Assembly (NCBI GenBank): GCA_036873135.1 | Contig: JAPTYO010000002.1 | Span: forward strand, 18,998,452-19,062,451 | DNA length: 64,000 nucleotides | DNA from: Clarkia xantiana subsp. parviflora | Lineage: Eukaryota; Streptophyta; Magnoliopsida; Myrtales; Onagraceae | Direction: 5' to 3' | Shown: positions 10,012 to 21,200 of the stretch, one piece after another | How positions within the stretch are numbered: position 1 is the first letter of the stretch | How the letters are laid out: each line of letters begins with the position of its first letter | Notes under the pieces: generated by a model | The model's input: only the letters and a program-made list of their open reading frames with translations | Database searches by the model: none | Told to the model about the DNA's origin: nothing | Translations under genes and position numbers: made by a program

Positions 10012-12186
10012 GGTAATTAAAGAGCAGTGGCGGAGAGAAATCTATTGTCGTCTCTTGACGCCTCTAATCCCTTAACGCCTCTAATCCCACTGACCAAATT
10101 TTAGTTCTTCTGTATTCTACCAGACCCCCTCTTTTGAACTCTTGAGAAGAAGCACACAATCCTCTTCTCCGGTGGTGGACGGTGGGCTTAAAGTAGGAGG
10201 AGGGAGGGGTTTCTTTCTCTACAGATATGAGATTTTGATTTAGCGCAGCTGACAGTTGATGATGCCGAACCAGATGCAAGGTCGATTCGGTTGCAATTTT
10301 CTCCATTAGGACACAGATGCACTTTGAAGAATCCATAGACATAGCAGGTAACTCAATCTCCATCTGCTATTACAGAATGATAACATCTATTTGTATACAA
10401 ATAAATTGAATATATTAATTGACTGATTGACCATTGTGATGATAGACATCTTCTCTTATAGAAGTTATGATTGCGATTCTATTGTAAATTGATTAAGATT
10501 GTCAACCCCATTTTCATGATTCAGTTTAGGTTTCTTCTTTGTTTTACAAGGAGTTCTACTACATGGTTCTGCGAATTTTTATAAGTTCAAGTAAAGATAG
10601 GAAGAAGATGAGATCATATTAGGAAGAGATCGAAAGTACTAAAACAGGGGTTACCTCGGCCTATTGTGGCTTCCACGGAATTATTAGAGCTGAGGGAGAC
10701 AAGAGTTCTTTTGAATGGATGATAGCTATCTTTAATCAATCTATCTGCTTTTGAAGGATTTCTATGAATATCTGTTTGAGGAGCTGAGCAAGAATGGTGA
10801 CATTGAACAAGCCTAGCCTTAACGTATGTGATAACCGTGCTAATCATATGATATATGTCCATTTTATAATCTTTTTTCTTTTTCTTAACATCCCCATGGA
10901 TTATGATATAACTAAACTTCCTCATTTCGGGAAGGTCGGCAATGTTTAGGTGGAGTTCAGAGAGGAGGAACATGCTGCTAAATGCTAATGCACTGAAAAA
11001 TCATACTGGAACTCTTGCTACATATATGCATGTTTTGTCAATGAACTTGCTCTGTTCGATTTGGACAATTCCAACACAAAGTGTAAGTCGTTTAAACCGT
11101 TTATGAATTCCTATCCACCATTGAAACTGTTATGTCATAAAAAGTGCTATTTTTGTGGTGAAATTGAGCTTCTAATGTTGATTGCTTCCTTATTCTTGAT
11201 ATGCTGTAGCTTTATTGTTAGCCTAATGGTGCATTGGTTACTTGAAATTATCTTGTGTAGAATGTAAATATCAAAATACATTCATGATCTTGAACAGAAG
11301 TTAAAAATTAGATTGTACGTATGGCTTCTTATAATTGAATATATTACATGATGGACCCGCTTTGTAAATATACTGCGTCATTTTTAGTACTTTTTTTCAT
11401 TGTTGTATCACTTTAAATGATCAAAACTTTTGCCTTTTCTATTTTCATTTACAACTTTTGAATAATAGTGATAATGATTTTCAGATTTTGTATAGACATT
11501 TGCAGGATCGAAGGCTGTTATGGAAGAAAGGGAATGCTGGAAGTGCAAAGAGATGAATGAAGCTCCAAGGATGACGGTTATGGCCATACATGCTTTCAAT
11601 CTCGGTTTATAAGAAGTTACTCTCTCTACGTCTGCGAAGCTCTCGATGAGCCATCACTGACCCCGCATCTCCGGCCACCTAATCGACTTCGCCAGACATG
11701 GCTTCTTGAAAATGTGTGGCTACTCCGAAAAACGGCTCGACCCATATAGGGAATTAATTACTGCTGCTAATAGTACTATATTTTTTTTTTTATGAAGTTG
11801 CTCATTCAACCTTGAAATTAATTTCTGCAGATCTAATTAAAATATTTGCATATATTAAGGTTGATTTCTATTGCATGTAAAAAAAATTGTATTTAATAGT
11901 GATGTTCTACACCAATAAAACCTTGACAGTGTTCACAATTTGTTTTCTTTAGCCAAGAGTGCTCATGGTTTGTTGGATGAATTAAAGTTTCATAATTCCT
12001 TCCCAGGTCCAACTAATCCATAAGGTAGGTATCTAATGTATTGTCTTACATTTCTTTTCTGGAGGATAATGAAAAGAGGAGCATTACGGACATGATTGGC
12101 TCCGCAATTATAGATCCTATTGTTAATATGGCTTTTTGGAAATACAACATTGTTTGATAATATACATCAATCAAACAACTAAACGT
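10012..12186. other. Accessory stretch ending in a Helitron 3' end; possible captured pieces
   Basis: No intact gene. It contains a tandem ACGCCTCTAATCCC pair near 10058-10088, a U2AF35-like fragment at 10935-11011, and a possible exon at about 11507-11586 (after TTTGCAG; reads RSKAVMEERECWKCKEM on +). This, and the Helitron-type terminus at 12187-12233, suggests a gene-capturing Helitron, but no convincing 5' end was found. Confidence 0.45.
10935..11011 (+). pseudogene. U2AF35 (U2 snRNP auxiliary factor small subunit)-like fragment
   Basis: The + strand reads VGNV-stop-VEFREEEHAA, then, after a one-base shift, ANALKNHTG. This resembles the RNA-recognition-motif block of the splicing factor U2AF small subunit, in which VGNVYVQFREEEHAA precedes the ANAL helix. 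The stop and the shift make it non-functional. It covers about 25 residues with no flanking U2AF zinc fingers nearby, so it is best read as a captured or retroposed fragment. Identification rests on one short block. Confidence 0.5.
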
Positions 12187-12233
12187 ATACAATTTAACGG
12201 TCGCCTTACGCGTAGCGCGGGGTCAACACCTAG
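12187..12233 (+). mobile_element. Helitron-like 3' terminus
   Basis: A GC-rich stretch, CGCCTTACGCGTAGCGCGG, is followed 11 nt later by CTAG (12230-12233) and host T, the layout of a Helitron 3' end. The hairpin is imperfect and the matching 5' end was not found. Confidence 0.5.
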
Positions 12234-12239
12234 TTATTC

Positions 12240-12903
12240 ATCGAGCACCCCGTGGGGCTTAACTTGCAAGGCTTAGAGTCTAAATATCACAAAAAAAAAT
12301 GTATTCACTAAATTACAAATATAAATTCCTTCATTACCAAACTAATATTAGTCCTTATTGTTTCTATTATAATATGTTAACCCTATAATTTTATTATATA
12401 TATAAGCTAAATGAAGCAGGTTCACAGGGCCCGCGGCCCCAAACTCGAACCCCTGCGAAATTGCAATATCATACATTTTTATACCCGTGTGGGCGGGTGC
12501 AAATTCAAAGGAGGATATTTATTCGAACTTTAATTTTTTAAAAATCAGTATTTGAATCTCCAATTTTCAAGAAAATTGCTTTGTTCATTATAATTTCCGT
12601 CAATTAAATATGAAAAAAATACATTAATTACGTAATTTCTGGTGAAGGTATGAAGCGCTGAAACCACTACACCATATTAAATTGCTATAATGAAACTTAA
12701 CTGACATCCTAACTATCTGTCTCAAATATCAAGATATAGCAACATACATTTTTTTTTTGTAGAAGCAACAGGAGGATTTCTTCGATAGCTCGGTGGCAAC
12801 ACGTTCTGCTCCTTACCTATTTCACAATGATGTGGGACCCAAACACCTGTTGCCGCCGTGGGTATTGAATAATTTTTCGAAGCAACAGACATTGTGGATG
12901 CTG
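12240..12903. other. Gene-free stretch
   Basis: AT-rich with scattered GC patches (for example GGCCCGCGGCCCC near 12429). A tRNA A-box-like string occurs on the - strand near 12664-12675, without a matching B box. No gene recognised. Confidence 0.5.
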
Positions 12904-12906
12904 TTA

Positions 12907-13320
12907 GAGCATCCACAATTGTATTACGTAAAGATTACGTAAACGTGGGCCCTACATGATTATTTAAGTAAAGAAAAAAAACTCTCTACAGTGGTTTTAC
13001 ATAGCATTCCTCAAAGATGAGACCCACAAGTAAATTTATGTATTTACGTAAAACATTCCTTAAATATAAGGAATGCACTATGTATTATGCAACCAAATTT
13101 TAATTATAAATTAATTCATTTTATAATTAATGCTAATATTTTATTGGTGGTTGTTGAAAAATTTAATAATAAAATATATTTAAGGAATATGTTTAAGTAA
13201 TACGATTGCAGAGTAAATATTTTTTACGTGCGTCTTAATTTTACGTATTACTTAACGTGTACATAAATGTCTACGTGTCAACTTTAAAGAATACAATTTA
13301 TGTAAAACCATTGTGGATTC
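12907..13320. mobile_element. Tourist-like MITE, left copy of a giant inverted repeat
   Basis: It begins GAGCATCCACAATTG and ends, read inward, GAATCCACAATGG, with TTA on both sides (12904-12906, 13321-13323). An almost identical copy lies inverted immediately downstream, the two joined by a 68-bp hairpin-forming spacer (13321-13388), so the pair makes a stem of more than 400 bp. Confidence 0.8.
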
Positions 13321-13783
13321 TTAGACATTACCTAAACAAAAATTGTCACGTAGACATTACCTAAAATTTTTGTTTAGGTAATGTCTAAGAATCCACAATG
13401 GTTTTACATAAATTGTATTCTTTAAAGTTGCCACGTAGACATCTATGTACACGTTAAGTAATACTTAAAATTAAGACGCACGTAAAAAATATTTACTCTG
13501 CAATCGTATTACTTAAACATATTCCTTAAATATATTTTATTATTAAATTTTTCAACAACCACCAATAAAATATTAGCGTTAATTATAAAATGAATTAATT
13601 TATAAATAAAAATTGGCTAAGTAATACATAGTGCATTCCTTATATTTAATGAATGCTTTACGTAAAAACATAAATTTACGTGTAGGTCCCATCTTTAAGG
13701 AATGTTATGTAAAACCACTATAAAAAGTTTTTTTTGCTTATTTAAATAAACATGTAAGGCCCACGGCTGCGTAATCTTTACGT

Positions 13784-14739
13784 CAGTGTTATCAAAACCG
13801 GACCGGCGGCCCGACCGGGTTCGAACCGGAACCGGTGCCTCTAACGGTCCGGATCGCTTAAATCCGGAGGATGTAGGCGCACCCGGTTCGATAGCCGGTT
13901 TTTAGACGAACCGGTCGATTTTTGCCGGTCCACCGGTTCAACAACCAAAATGAAAAAAAAAAATCATAAATTAAATTGGTAAAACAATAAACCCTAATTT
14001 GAGATAAGTATGCCGCCGCTTCCATCTTCCTTCTGCTACCCACCCATCCTTCTCCATTATTCCCTCCTATGAGAGGCCGAGATATGATGCACTGGCCGTT
14101 TAAAGTCGTTCCCGGCCCCGGAGACAAGCCGATGATCGTCGTCACATACAAAGGCGAGGAGAAGCAGTCTACACCGGAGGAGATCTCGTCGATGGTGCCG
14201 GTCAAGATGAGAGAGATTGCAAATGCATACTTGAACCACTAAGGTAATGAGTACTCGAAACGAAATCACGATCTTTAAAAAAGGGCCACCGAATTTGTAG
14301 TGGAGTCACCGGATCTGAAGCGGAGTCACGATCTGTAGTGCCCACCGGATCTGTTGATTCTACCGCCATGTTTGCTAGGAGGAGGAGTTGCTGCCCTGCT
14401 TAACTGCACGAGGACTTGAGGATGGAGTTAGAATCGGAAGAGCTTCTTAAGCCCAAAGGGAAGAGAAGGAGGATGAGGACAACGGTGAAGGGGGAAACTG
14501 GAAAGAGTGTAGGGGAGAGAGAAGGAAATGTTGGATGAGAATGAGGAGATGTAGGAAAGGAGAAGTAAAGGTAATAACTTGGTAATAATTCTTCATAAAA
14601 AAAAGAGTAAAGGGAATATATGCTGTATTTTACTAATTCTGCAGCATCCTAGTGTTTTTTCACTCAGACGGTCGGACCGGACGAACCGGGAACCAGTGCC
14701 ATGGCCGGTTCGACTCCCGGTCCGGTTCTGATAACACTG
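13784..14739 (+). mobile_element. hAT element carrying an HSP70 gene fragment, 956 bp
   Basis: Terminal inverted repeats CAGTGTTATCAAAACCGG (left) and CAGTGTTATCAGAACCGG (right, inward) are bounded by an 8-bp duplication with one mismatch (CTTTACGT 13776-13783, CTTTACCT 14740-14747). Subterminal regions are rich in CCGGTTCGAACCGG-type palindromes. There is no transposase. The middle (14069-14242) is part of an HSP70 coding sequence, making this a gene-capturing (Pack-type) hAT. It is nested in one arm of the inverted MITE pair. Confidence 0.88.
14069..14242 (+). pseudogene. HSP70 nucleotide-binding-domain fragment (captured, open frame)
   Basis: A 57-codon open frame reads [18 protein letters not shown], then [34 protein letters not shown] and a stop. 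This is the part of cytosolic HSP70/HSC70 where HWPFKV, KPMIVVxYKGEEKQ and EEISSMVLxKMREIAEAYL lie just before the DAVVTVPAYF block of the ATPase domain. Family Leu is replaced by Pro in SSMVPVK, and EAYLG has become NAYLN before the stop. It is about a tenth of an HSP70 and cannot act as a chaperone. It is higher in GC than its surroundings and lies wholly inside the hAT element, so transposon capture is the simplest origin. Confidence 0.85.
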
Positions 14740-14767
14740 CTTTACCTAATACCATTGTGGATACTTA

Positions 14768-15259
14768 GACATTACCTGAAAAAAAAAAGTAACCAAAAAA
14801 ATAATTAATTTAAAAAAAAAAAACTGTTCTCTATCGGGAAAAAAGGACAAAAGCTCATATCCTCCTACACGCCGTACCGCCGCACTGGTCGTCGATGTTC
14901 TTTCTCATCTTAATCCATCGTCGTCTTGTCTCTGAAAATCCTCTCTTTTTCGTCTTCCTTGTCTGTTTAATTCCAACCAGAGTCTCTTTTGATTCGACAG
15001 ACCGTAAGTGTAAATGCGAAACCCAATAATTCACCCAGAAAGTTTATCCCTAGAAAATCCACCCATTCTTCCTCCGATCCCTGAATGTACTCTACTCCTC
15101 CTCCTCCACTTCTCGCGCCAATGCAATTGCAAGAAACCCTTTTGATGCCTTTTGGGAGCTGAAATGAGATTATTGGTCGCCGATGGTGCAACCTGGGTTT
15201 GGTTGGCGTGTTCCTTGATCTCGCGTTTTAAGTAATCTGTTGGATTTTGAAGCCGCTGC
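14768..15259 (+). promoter_or_regulatory. Upstream region and probable 5' UTR of the formin gene
   Basis: Between the MITE end and the formin start lie about 490 bp, AT-rich at first and then CT-rich (14860-15120, with CCTCCT and TCTCTTTT tracts), as is usual for plant 5' leaders. No clear TATA box could be assigned. Small open frames here on the - strand have no protein-like features. Confidence 0.5.
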
Positions 15260-18200
15260 ATGGCGTTGTTCAAGAAGTTCTTTTTCAAGAAGTCTCAAGA
15301 GGGTCTTTTGGAGATTTCTGAAAGAGTTTTCGGTATGTATATCTTTCTATATATTTGATGATCTCTCACGACGGTTGTGTTTCACGTTCATGTTTCATCA
15401 TTTTATTTGATCATTTGCAATGTATTTTCTGGAAATATTGTTATAGGTTGAAAATGATGAATTAAAAGAGAAATTAATGACAAAAATGATTTTTTTTTGG
15501 AAGGAGCTGACATGCCCCAAAACTATTAAGGCCTTGGGGGAGAATGCATGCATTGTTTTATCATTGTTCTTCCATATAGTAAATAGTTGGAGAAAGATTT
15601 TGGTCCCTCAATGGAGTTGATCAGGGTTTGATGTACCTTGTGAAAGAGTTTTACCACTAAATTTTCTACTTCTATATTATTGTAACTAGAAGCTTGAAAG
15701 CTTTAGCAAAAAAAAAAAAAAAAACTAGAAGCTTGAAAGGGTATTGGAATTACTTATATCCATCTCTTTGTTAACTTAATTGCAAATATTTTTAGTAAGA
15801 TCATTTTTTACTACTTGAATTCCATGTAGAAAAAGTTACCATTCATCTCTGAAACAGTAATTACGTGGAGAACTTGTTTATATACCGGACATGTTTAACT
15901 GCTTTTAATTCTTCATTAACAAAACTACCATTTTTGTGAACTTCCTGCTTAATTTACTACAACTTAATGGCTCAAGTTACTATCTTACATTCAGATTTTT
16001 ACTATTTTCATGCACGGTACAGTACTCGATTGTTGTTTTACAACGGAAGTTCCACCAGATGAAGAATACAAATTGTACATCAGAGGCACTGTGGGACAAC
16101 TGCTCGACCAATTCCCAGACGCGTCTTTTATGGTATTCAACTTTAGAGAAGGAGAAAACCAAAGTGTTATCAACAGCGAATTGTCTAAATACGACATGAC
16201 AGTAATGGACTATCCGAAGCAATACGAAGGCTGCCCTGTACTAACAATGGAAACCATCCACCATTTCTTAAAATCTACTGAAAATTGGTTACTTGTGGCA
16301 CCACATAACTTGCTACTCTTGAACTGTGAGCATGGTGGGTGGCCTGTTTTGGCGTTCATGTTATCTGCCCTACTGATCTACAGGAAGCAATATACTGGCG
16401 AACAGAAAACCCTTGATATGATTTATAAGCAAGCACCTCGAGAACTCTTGCAATTGATGTCCCCCATAAATCCTTTGCCATCACAATTGAGGTACCTTCA
16501 GTATGTTTCGAGGAGGAATGTGGGGTCAGAGTGGCCTCCAAAAGATAGGGCACTTACCCTTGATTGTGTCATAATGAGGGGTATTCCGAGATGGGATGCT
16601 GAAGGTGGGTTTCGTCCGATATTTAAGATATATGGACAGGACCCTCTTATGACTGATCGAACTCCTCAACTTTTGTTCTCAACGCCTAAAGAGAGTAAAG
16701 CTGTTCGTCATCACAAGCAGGTTTCCCTCATGTTTAGTAATAGTACATTATATCATGATTTGTGACTTAATAAACCACAAGTTCAGTGCAATTGATGCTT
16801 GAATTTGTCACTAACTTTGTGTAAATACACAACTTTTCTGATCTTTTTATTTTTTAACATGGTAGGTACCACGATACGAACACAAAGGAACTTTTAGAAA
16901 AAGAAGAAAAAAAAAGGTAATAACTTTGCATTGCATTGTTGTGGATGGCAGAAATAAACAGATCATCCCCTCTTATTGTGATTCTTTCTATGTATGGAAT
17001 TAGTATGTCATGTTATCTCATGGTCATTGTTAATCAATTGTAGATACAATCTCGTTGCAGGTAGATTTTGAACTTGTCAAAATTGACATTCATTCACATA
17101 TTCAAGGTGATGTTGTGCTAGAATGCATAACCTTGGATCCTAGCCTTGAGCATGAAGAAATGGTGTTTCGAGTCGTGTTCAATACAGCTTTCATAAGGGC
17201 AAACATTTTGATTCTTAACCGTGATCAAATCGACACATTATGGAATTTCAAGGATCTGTTCCCAAAGGAATTTAGATTGGAGGTACTTGGACAAGCAGAT
17301 ACTTGATTTCTTTAATTGAATGACTTCACTTTCTTCATAGTATCTCATGTTTGCTCATCCTTTTAATAGATCCTTTTCTCAGAGATGGACGCTGATTCTA
17401 CTCGACCCACAATCGATATACCAAGTACCGAGGAGAAAGAAGGCATCCCAATAGAGGCATTTACTAAAGTACAAGAGTACTTCAACAATGTGGACTGGAT
17501 AGATCAGGAAGAAGATTTGACCCTCCATGTGCTTCAACAGATAAAAGCAGCCAACATGCTTCGAGAAAAGCTTAAAAGTGTAAGCGAAGACATGAAGAAC
17601 TTGTTTTTGGATTCTAACAGCGATGATGATGAGAAAAAACCAACCATTTCTGGAGATAGTGTTACGAGTCCAGATTCCTTATCTGAAGTAGAACAGTCAC
17701 CTTCTTGGGAACCATATGATGATGCAAGTTCCACAAGATTTAGGTTTGATGAGCGAGAAGACCGATTTTCCTTTAAAGGGTCGGACATGATGGCATCACT
17801 AAATTCTAAATTACTCTTAAAAAAGATTAAGACCAAAAGGGAGAAAGATCCTACCATTTCGTCTCCCCATTATCATCGAGAGTCCACAGATTCATCTCTT
17901 GATGGAGATTCAGGCAGGACTCAAGGACAAGAGCAAGATTATCATAGTTCATTTCAAGGGTCGTTTCAATCTCCGTTAGGGTACTATAGCGGATCTTCGT
18001 CATTTGACTCTACAAATCTACATAAAGATGAGGTAAAACACCCATTTTGGGCTCCTTCCTCTTCCATATCATATCTTGATGGAGATCCAGGCATGACTCA
18101 AGGACAAGAACAAGATTATCGTAGTTCATTTCAAGGGTCATTTCAATCTCCGTTAGGGTACTATAGCGGATCTTCGTCATTTGACTCTACAAACATACAT

Positions 18201-21200
18201 ACAGATCATGCTTCCACCAAGAGTGAAGAGGTAAAACACCCATTTTGGCCTCCTTCATCTTCTCCACTATCTAAACCATTGGACCCTACAATTCATGCCA
18301 CACCTAAACTACCAAAATCCTTTTCTGAAGAGTTGCTTGAGGCTCAACCTACTAATGACACGTTTTCTATAGCTAGGCAAAATGTGGAACCAATGCCTTC
18401 TCTAAGCCCAAAGCCCTTCATAGCCACTTCTCTAGAAGATGAGTCACTTAAGCGTAAAGATCAATCATTTTTAACCCTCCCAACTCCTATTAGAGTTTCA
18501 CCATCTCCATCACCTCCTCATTCTCCACTATTAGCAACTAAACCTCTCCAAATACCAAAACCCATAGTACCATCACCTCCTTCTACACCAACATTGTTGC
18601 CTCCTCCATCTGTGGCACCTGCTTTAGAGGAAGAGCAAAAACCTTGCTCGAGTGTCCCTCCACCTCCTAGTCCGCCACTTTCTTTAGGACCTTCTCCTAC
18701 TACTATAAGAGAGAGTTACTCAACCCCTCTTCCAGCTACTCTTGCTTCTTCTACTTTAGGAGTATTTCCTTGCCCCTCACCACCAAAACCTCCATCACCA
18801 CCTTGTGTTCCCTCTACTTCAAGTCCTATATCTAGACCTGCAGCACCAACCCCTACACCATCTCAACCACCACCTTCAACTCCTTCAAATAAAGCTTCAG
18901 CACCACCACCACCTCCTCCATCTCTATCAAGAAAGGTTCCACCACCGCCACCGCCGCCGCCTTGCACTAGCTCTAGTTCAAGTCCTAAATCTAGACCATT
19001 AGCACCAAACCCTCCTCCTCCACCACCTTCAAGTTCTTCATCTCGGCCTTCGGCACCTCCTCCTCCTCCACCTCCTTCAAGCATCTCTGCAAAGGGTCCT
19101 CCACCTCCACCACCTCCTTTAAGCAATTCTGCAAAAGGTCCTCCACCTCCACCACCTCCTTTAAACAACTCTGCAAAAGGTCCTCCACCTCCACCACCTC
19201 CTTTAAGCAACTCTGCAAAAGGTCCTCCACCTCCGCCACCTCCAATATCTAATAGCTCTGCAAAGAATGGACCTGGACCTCCTACTCCTAGTCCACCTGC
19301 TGCTCCACTTATTGGTAAAGGACGGAGCTTGTCCCGTCTAAATGCAAAAAGTCAGGCAAAATCAAATTTGAAGCCTTATCATTGGTTAAAATTAACAAGA
19401 GCCATGCAAGGGAGCTTATGGGCCGAGACACAGAAGCCAGATGAATCACTCAAGTGAGCAATTTTTCCATTCTCATTTTTGTAGATAATTTTTTTTTGTC
19501 AATCATAACTTAGATTTACCATATTGATAATTCAAGATTCTTGATGCAGAGCTCCTGAGTTTGATATGGCGGAACTTGAAAGTCTATTTTCAGCATCTTC
19601 TCCACATACAAATAGTAAGAAGCCTAGTGTAAAATCTAGAGGGTCTTCAGGAAAACCCGAGAAAGTCCAGCTGGTATTTGTTTCTCTGTTTCATTCACCT
19701 GATTGAAAGATCTCCTTCATACATACACAGTTTCTATTATTTATTTATTTCTCTGTATGTATTTACTGAATCCTTTGAAATTATGTTAGATTGGTACAGA
19801 TTAACGTCGGGAAAGATAAAACCTTAAAAAGACAAGGCTTCAAATATGGAATTTAACCATTCCTGTTCTTTCAGATTGACCTCAGAAGGGCATATAACTG
19901 CGAGATCATGCTTTCAAAAGTCAAAGTTCCGATAGCTGATATAATGGTAAGCTCAATTTCATGTTGTTGGTTTACTTTTCCTAATCAACTAAATCAAAAT
20001 TGCGGAAGCAAATTCCTTTATTACATGTTGTCAATGCTTTACAGAATTCTGTCCTTGCACTGGATGATATAGCATTAGATGGTGACCAAGTGGAAAACCT
20101 CATCAAGTTTTGCCCTTCAAAAGAAGAGATGGAATTACTCAAGGTACTTTTTACATTGGGATCTCTGATGTCCCTTAAATTCATTTGAAGTATCTTGGTA
20201 TGTTTCATTTCCCTTACAATTGTTCTTTGTTTTGTAGAATTACAATGGTGATAAACAGAATTTGGGGAAGTGTGAACTGGTTAGTGACTTATCTTTCCAT
20301 AATAATGCCTTGTATTCAACAAGGACTGTTTCTTGTGGATTGTTTGTTGTTTACAAGTCGAAGTTTGTCTTTACTTTTGGCAGTTCTTTTTAGAGTTGAT
20401 GAAAGTGCCACGGGTACAGTCCAAACTTAGGGTTTTCTTATTCAAGATACAGTTCCATTCCCAGGTCAGAAATTTCATCCCTATTTAACATACACCAGTA
20501 ATTAATTAAAGACTTGTCTTTGTGATATTTCTTATAGACCGAACATTTTCATCTTTTTTATCAGGTGTCAGATCTTAGAGATAGCTTAAATATTGTGAAT
20601 GCCGCATCCGAAGAGGCAAGATCTCATCCCTTTCATATTCGGTATTTTCTTAGCAACAATTAAAGTTATTGAAAATCAAACCCTTTAGTTTGTTCATATG
20701 ATATGATATTCTCTACAATGATGATCAGACTATTAGGAGATTAAAACTGGGGAGCGAGCCCAGGTTTGAGGCTCCATACTAAAACCAATTGGTGATAGTA
20801 GGAGTAGCCCACCAAGCTTATATAGTGTTCCAACTCTTCAATCTAACCGATCTGGTACACTTTACTCACATGTACACTTAATACAGATCAGGAGCTCAGT
20901 CAAGTTGAAGAGAGTCATGCAGGCAATTCTTTCTCTGGGAAATGCATTAAATCAAGGAACTGCTAGAGGTTAGTAACTGGCGATCCAAAAAAGTTCCTGT
21001 CGTTACCCATTTTAAGTTACAACACTAATTTCAGTGATGCAGGTTCTGCAATTGGATTTCGATTGGATAGTCTACTAAAACTTACTGATACCAGAGCTCG
21101 GAACAAGAAGATAACTCTCATGCACTATCTCTGTAAGGTAATATTGCAGTATTTCTTTGAAAAAAAAACCCAATGGAACAGTAATAGCCATCTCTTCTTG

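Larger units (their letters stand above)
13389..14764. mobile_element. Tourist-like MITE, inverted right copy, split by a hAT element
   Basis: This is the reverse complement of 12907-13320, with only about three differences over the innermost 130 bp. It is interrupted by the hAT insertion at 13784-14739. Its outer end reads CCATTGTGGATAC followed by TTAGACATTACCT, the same flank that follows the left copy, so flanking DNA was duplicated with the element. Confidence 0.75.

Noticed and set aside
12650..12690. tRNA or SINE-like A box (GGTGTAGTGG) on the - strand
   Set aside because: No B box at the right distance and no cloverleaf; too weak to call.
18805..19245. Gly-rich and His/Leu-rich frames opposite or overlapping the formin FH1 region
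   Set aside because: They are shadows of the proline codons of the FH1 domain.
20740..20880. LTR-like string in formin intron 10 (ACCAATTGGTTTTAGTATGG on the - strand)
   Set aside because: It resembles retroelement termini, but no partner, duplication or boundary was found.
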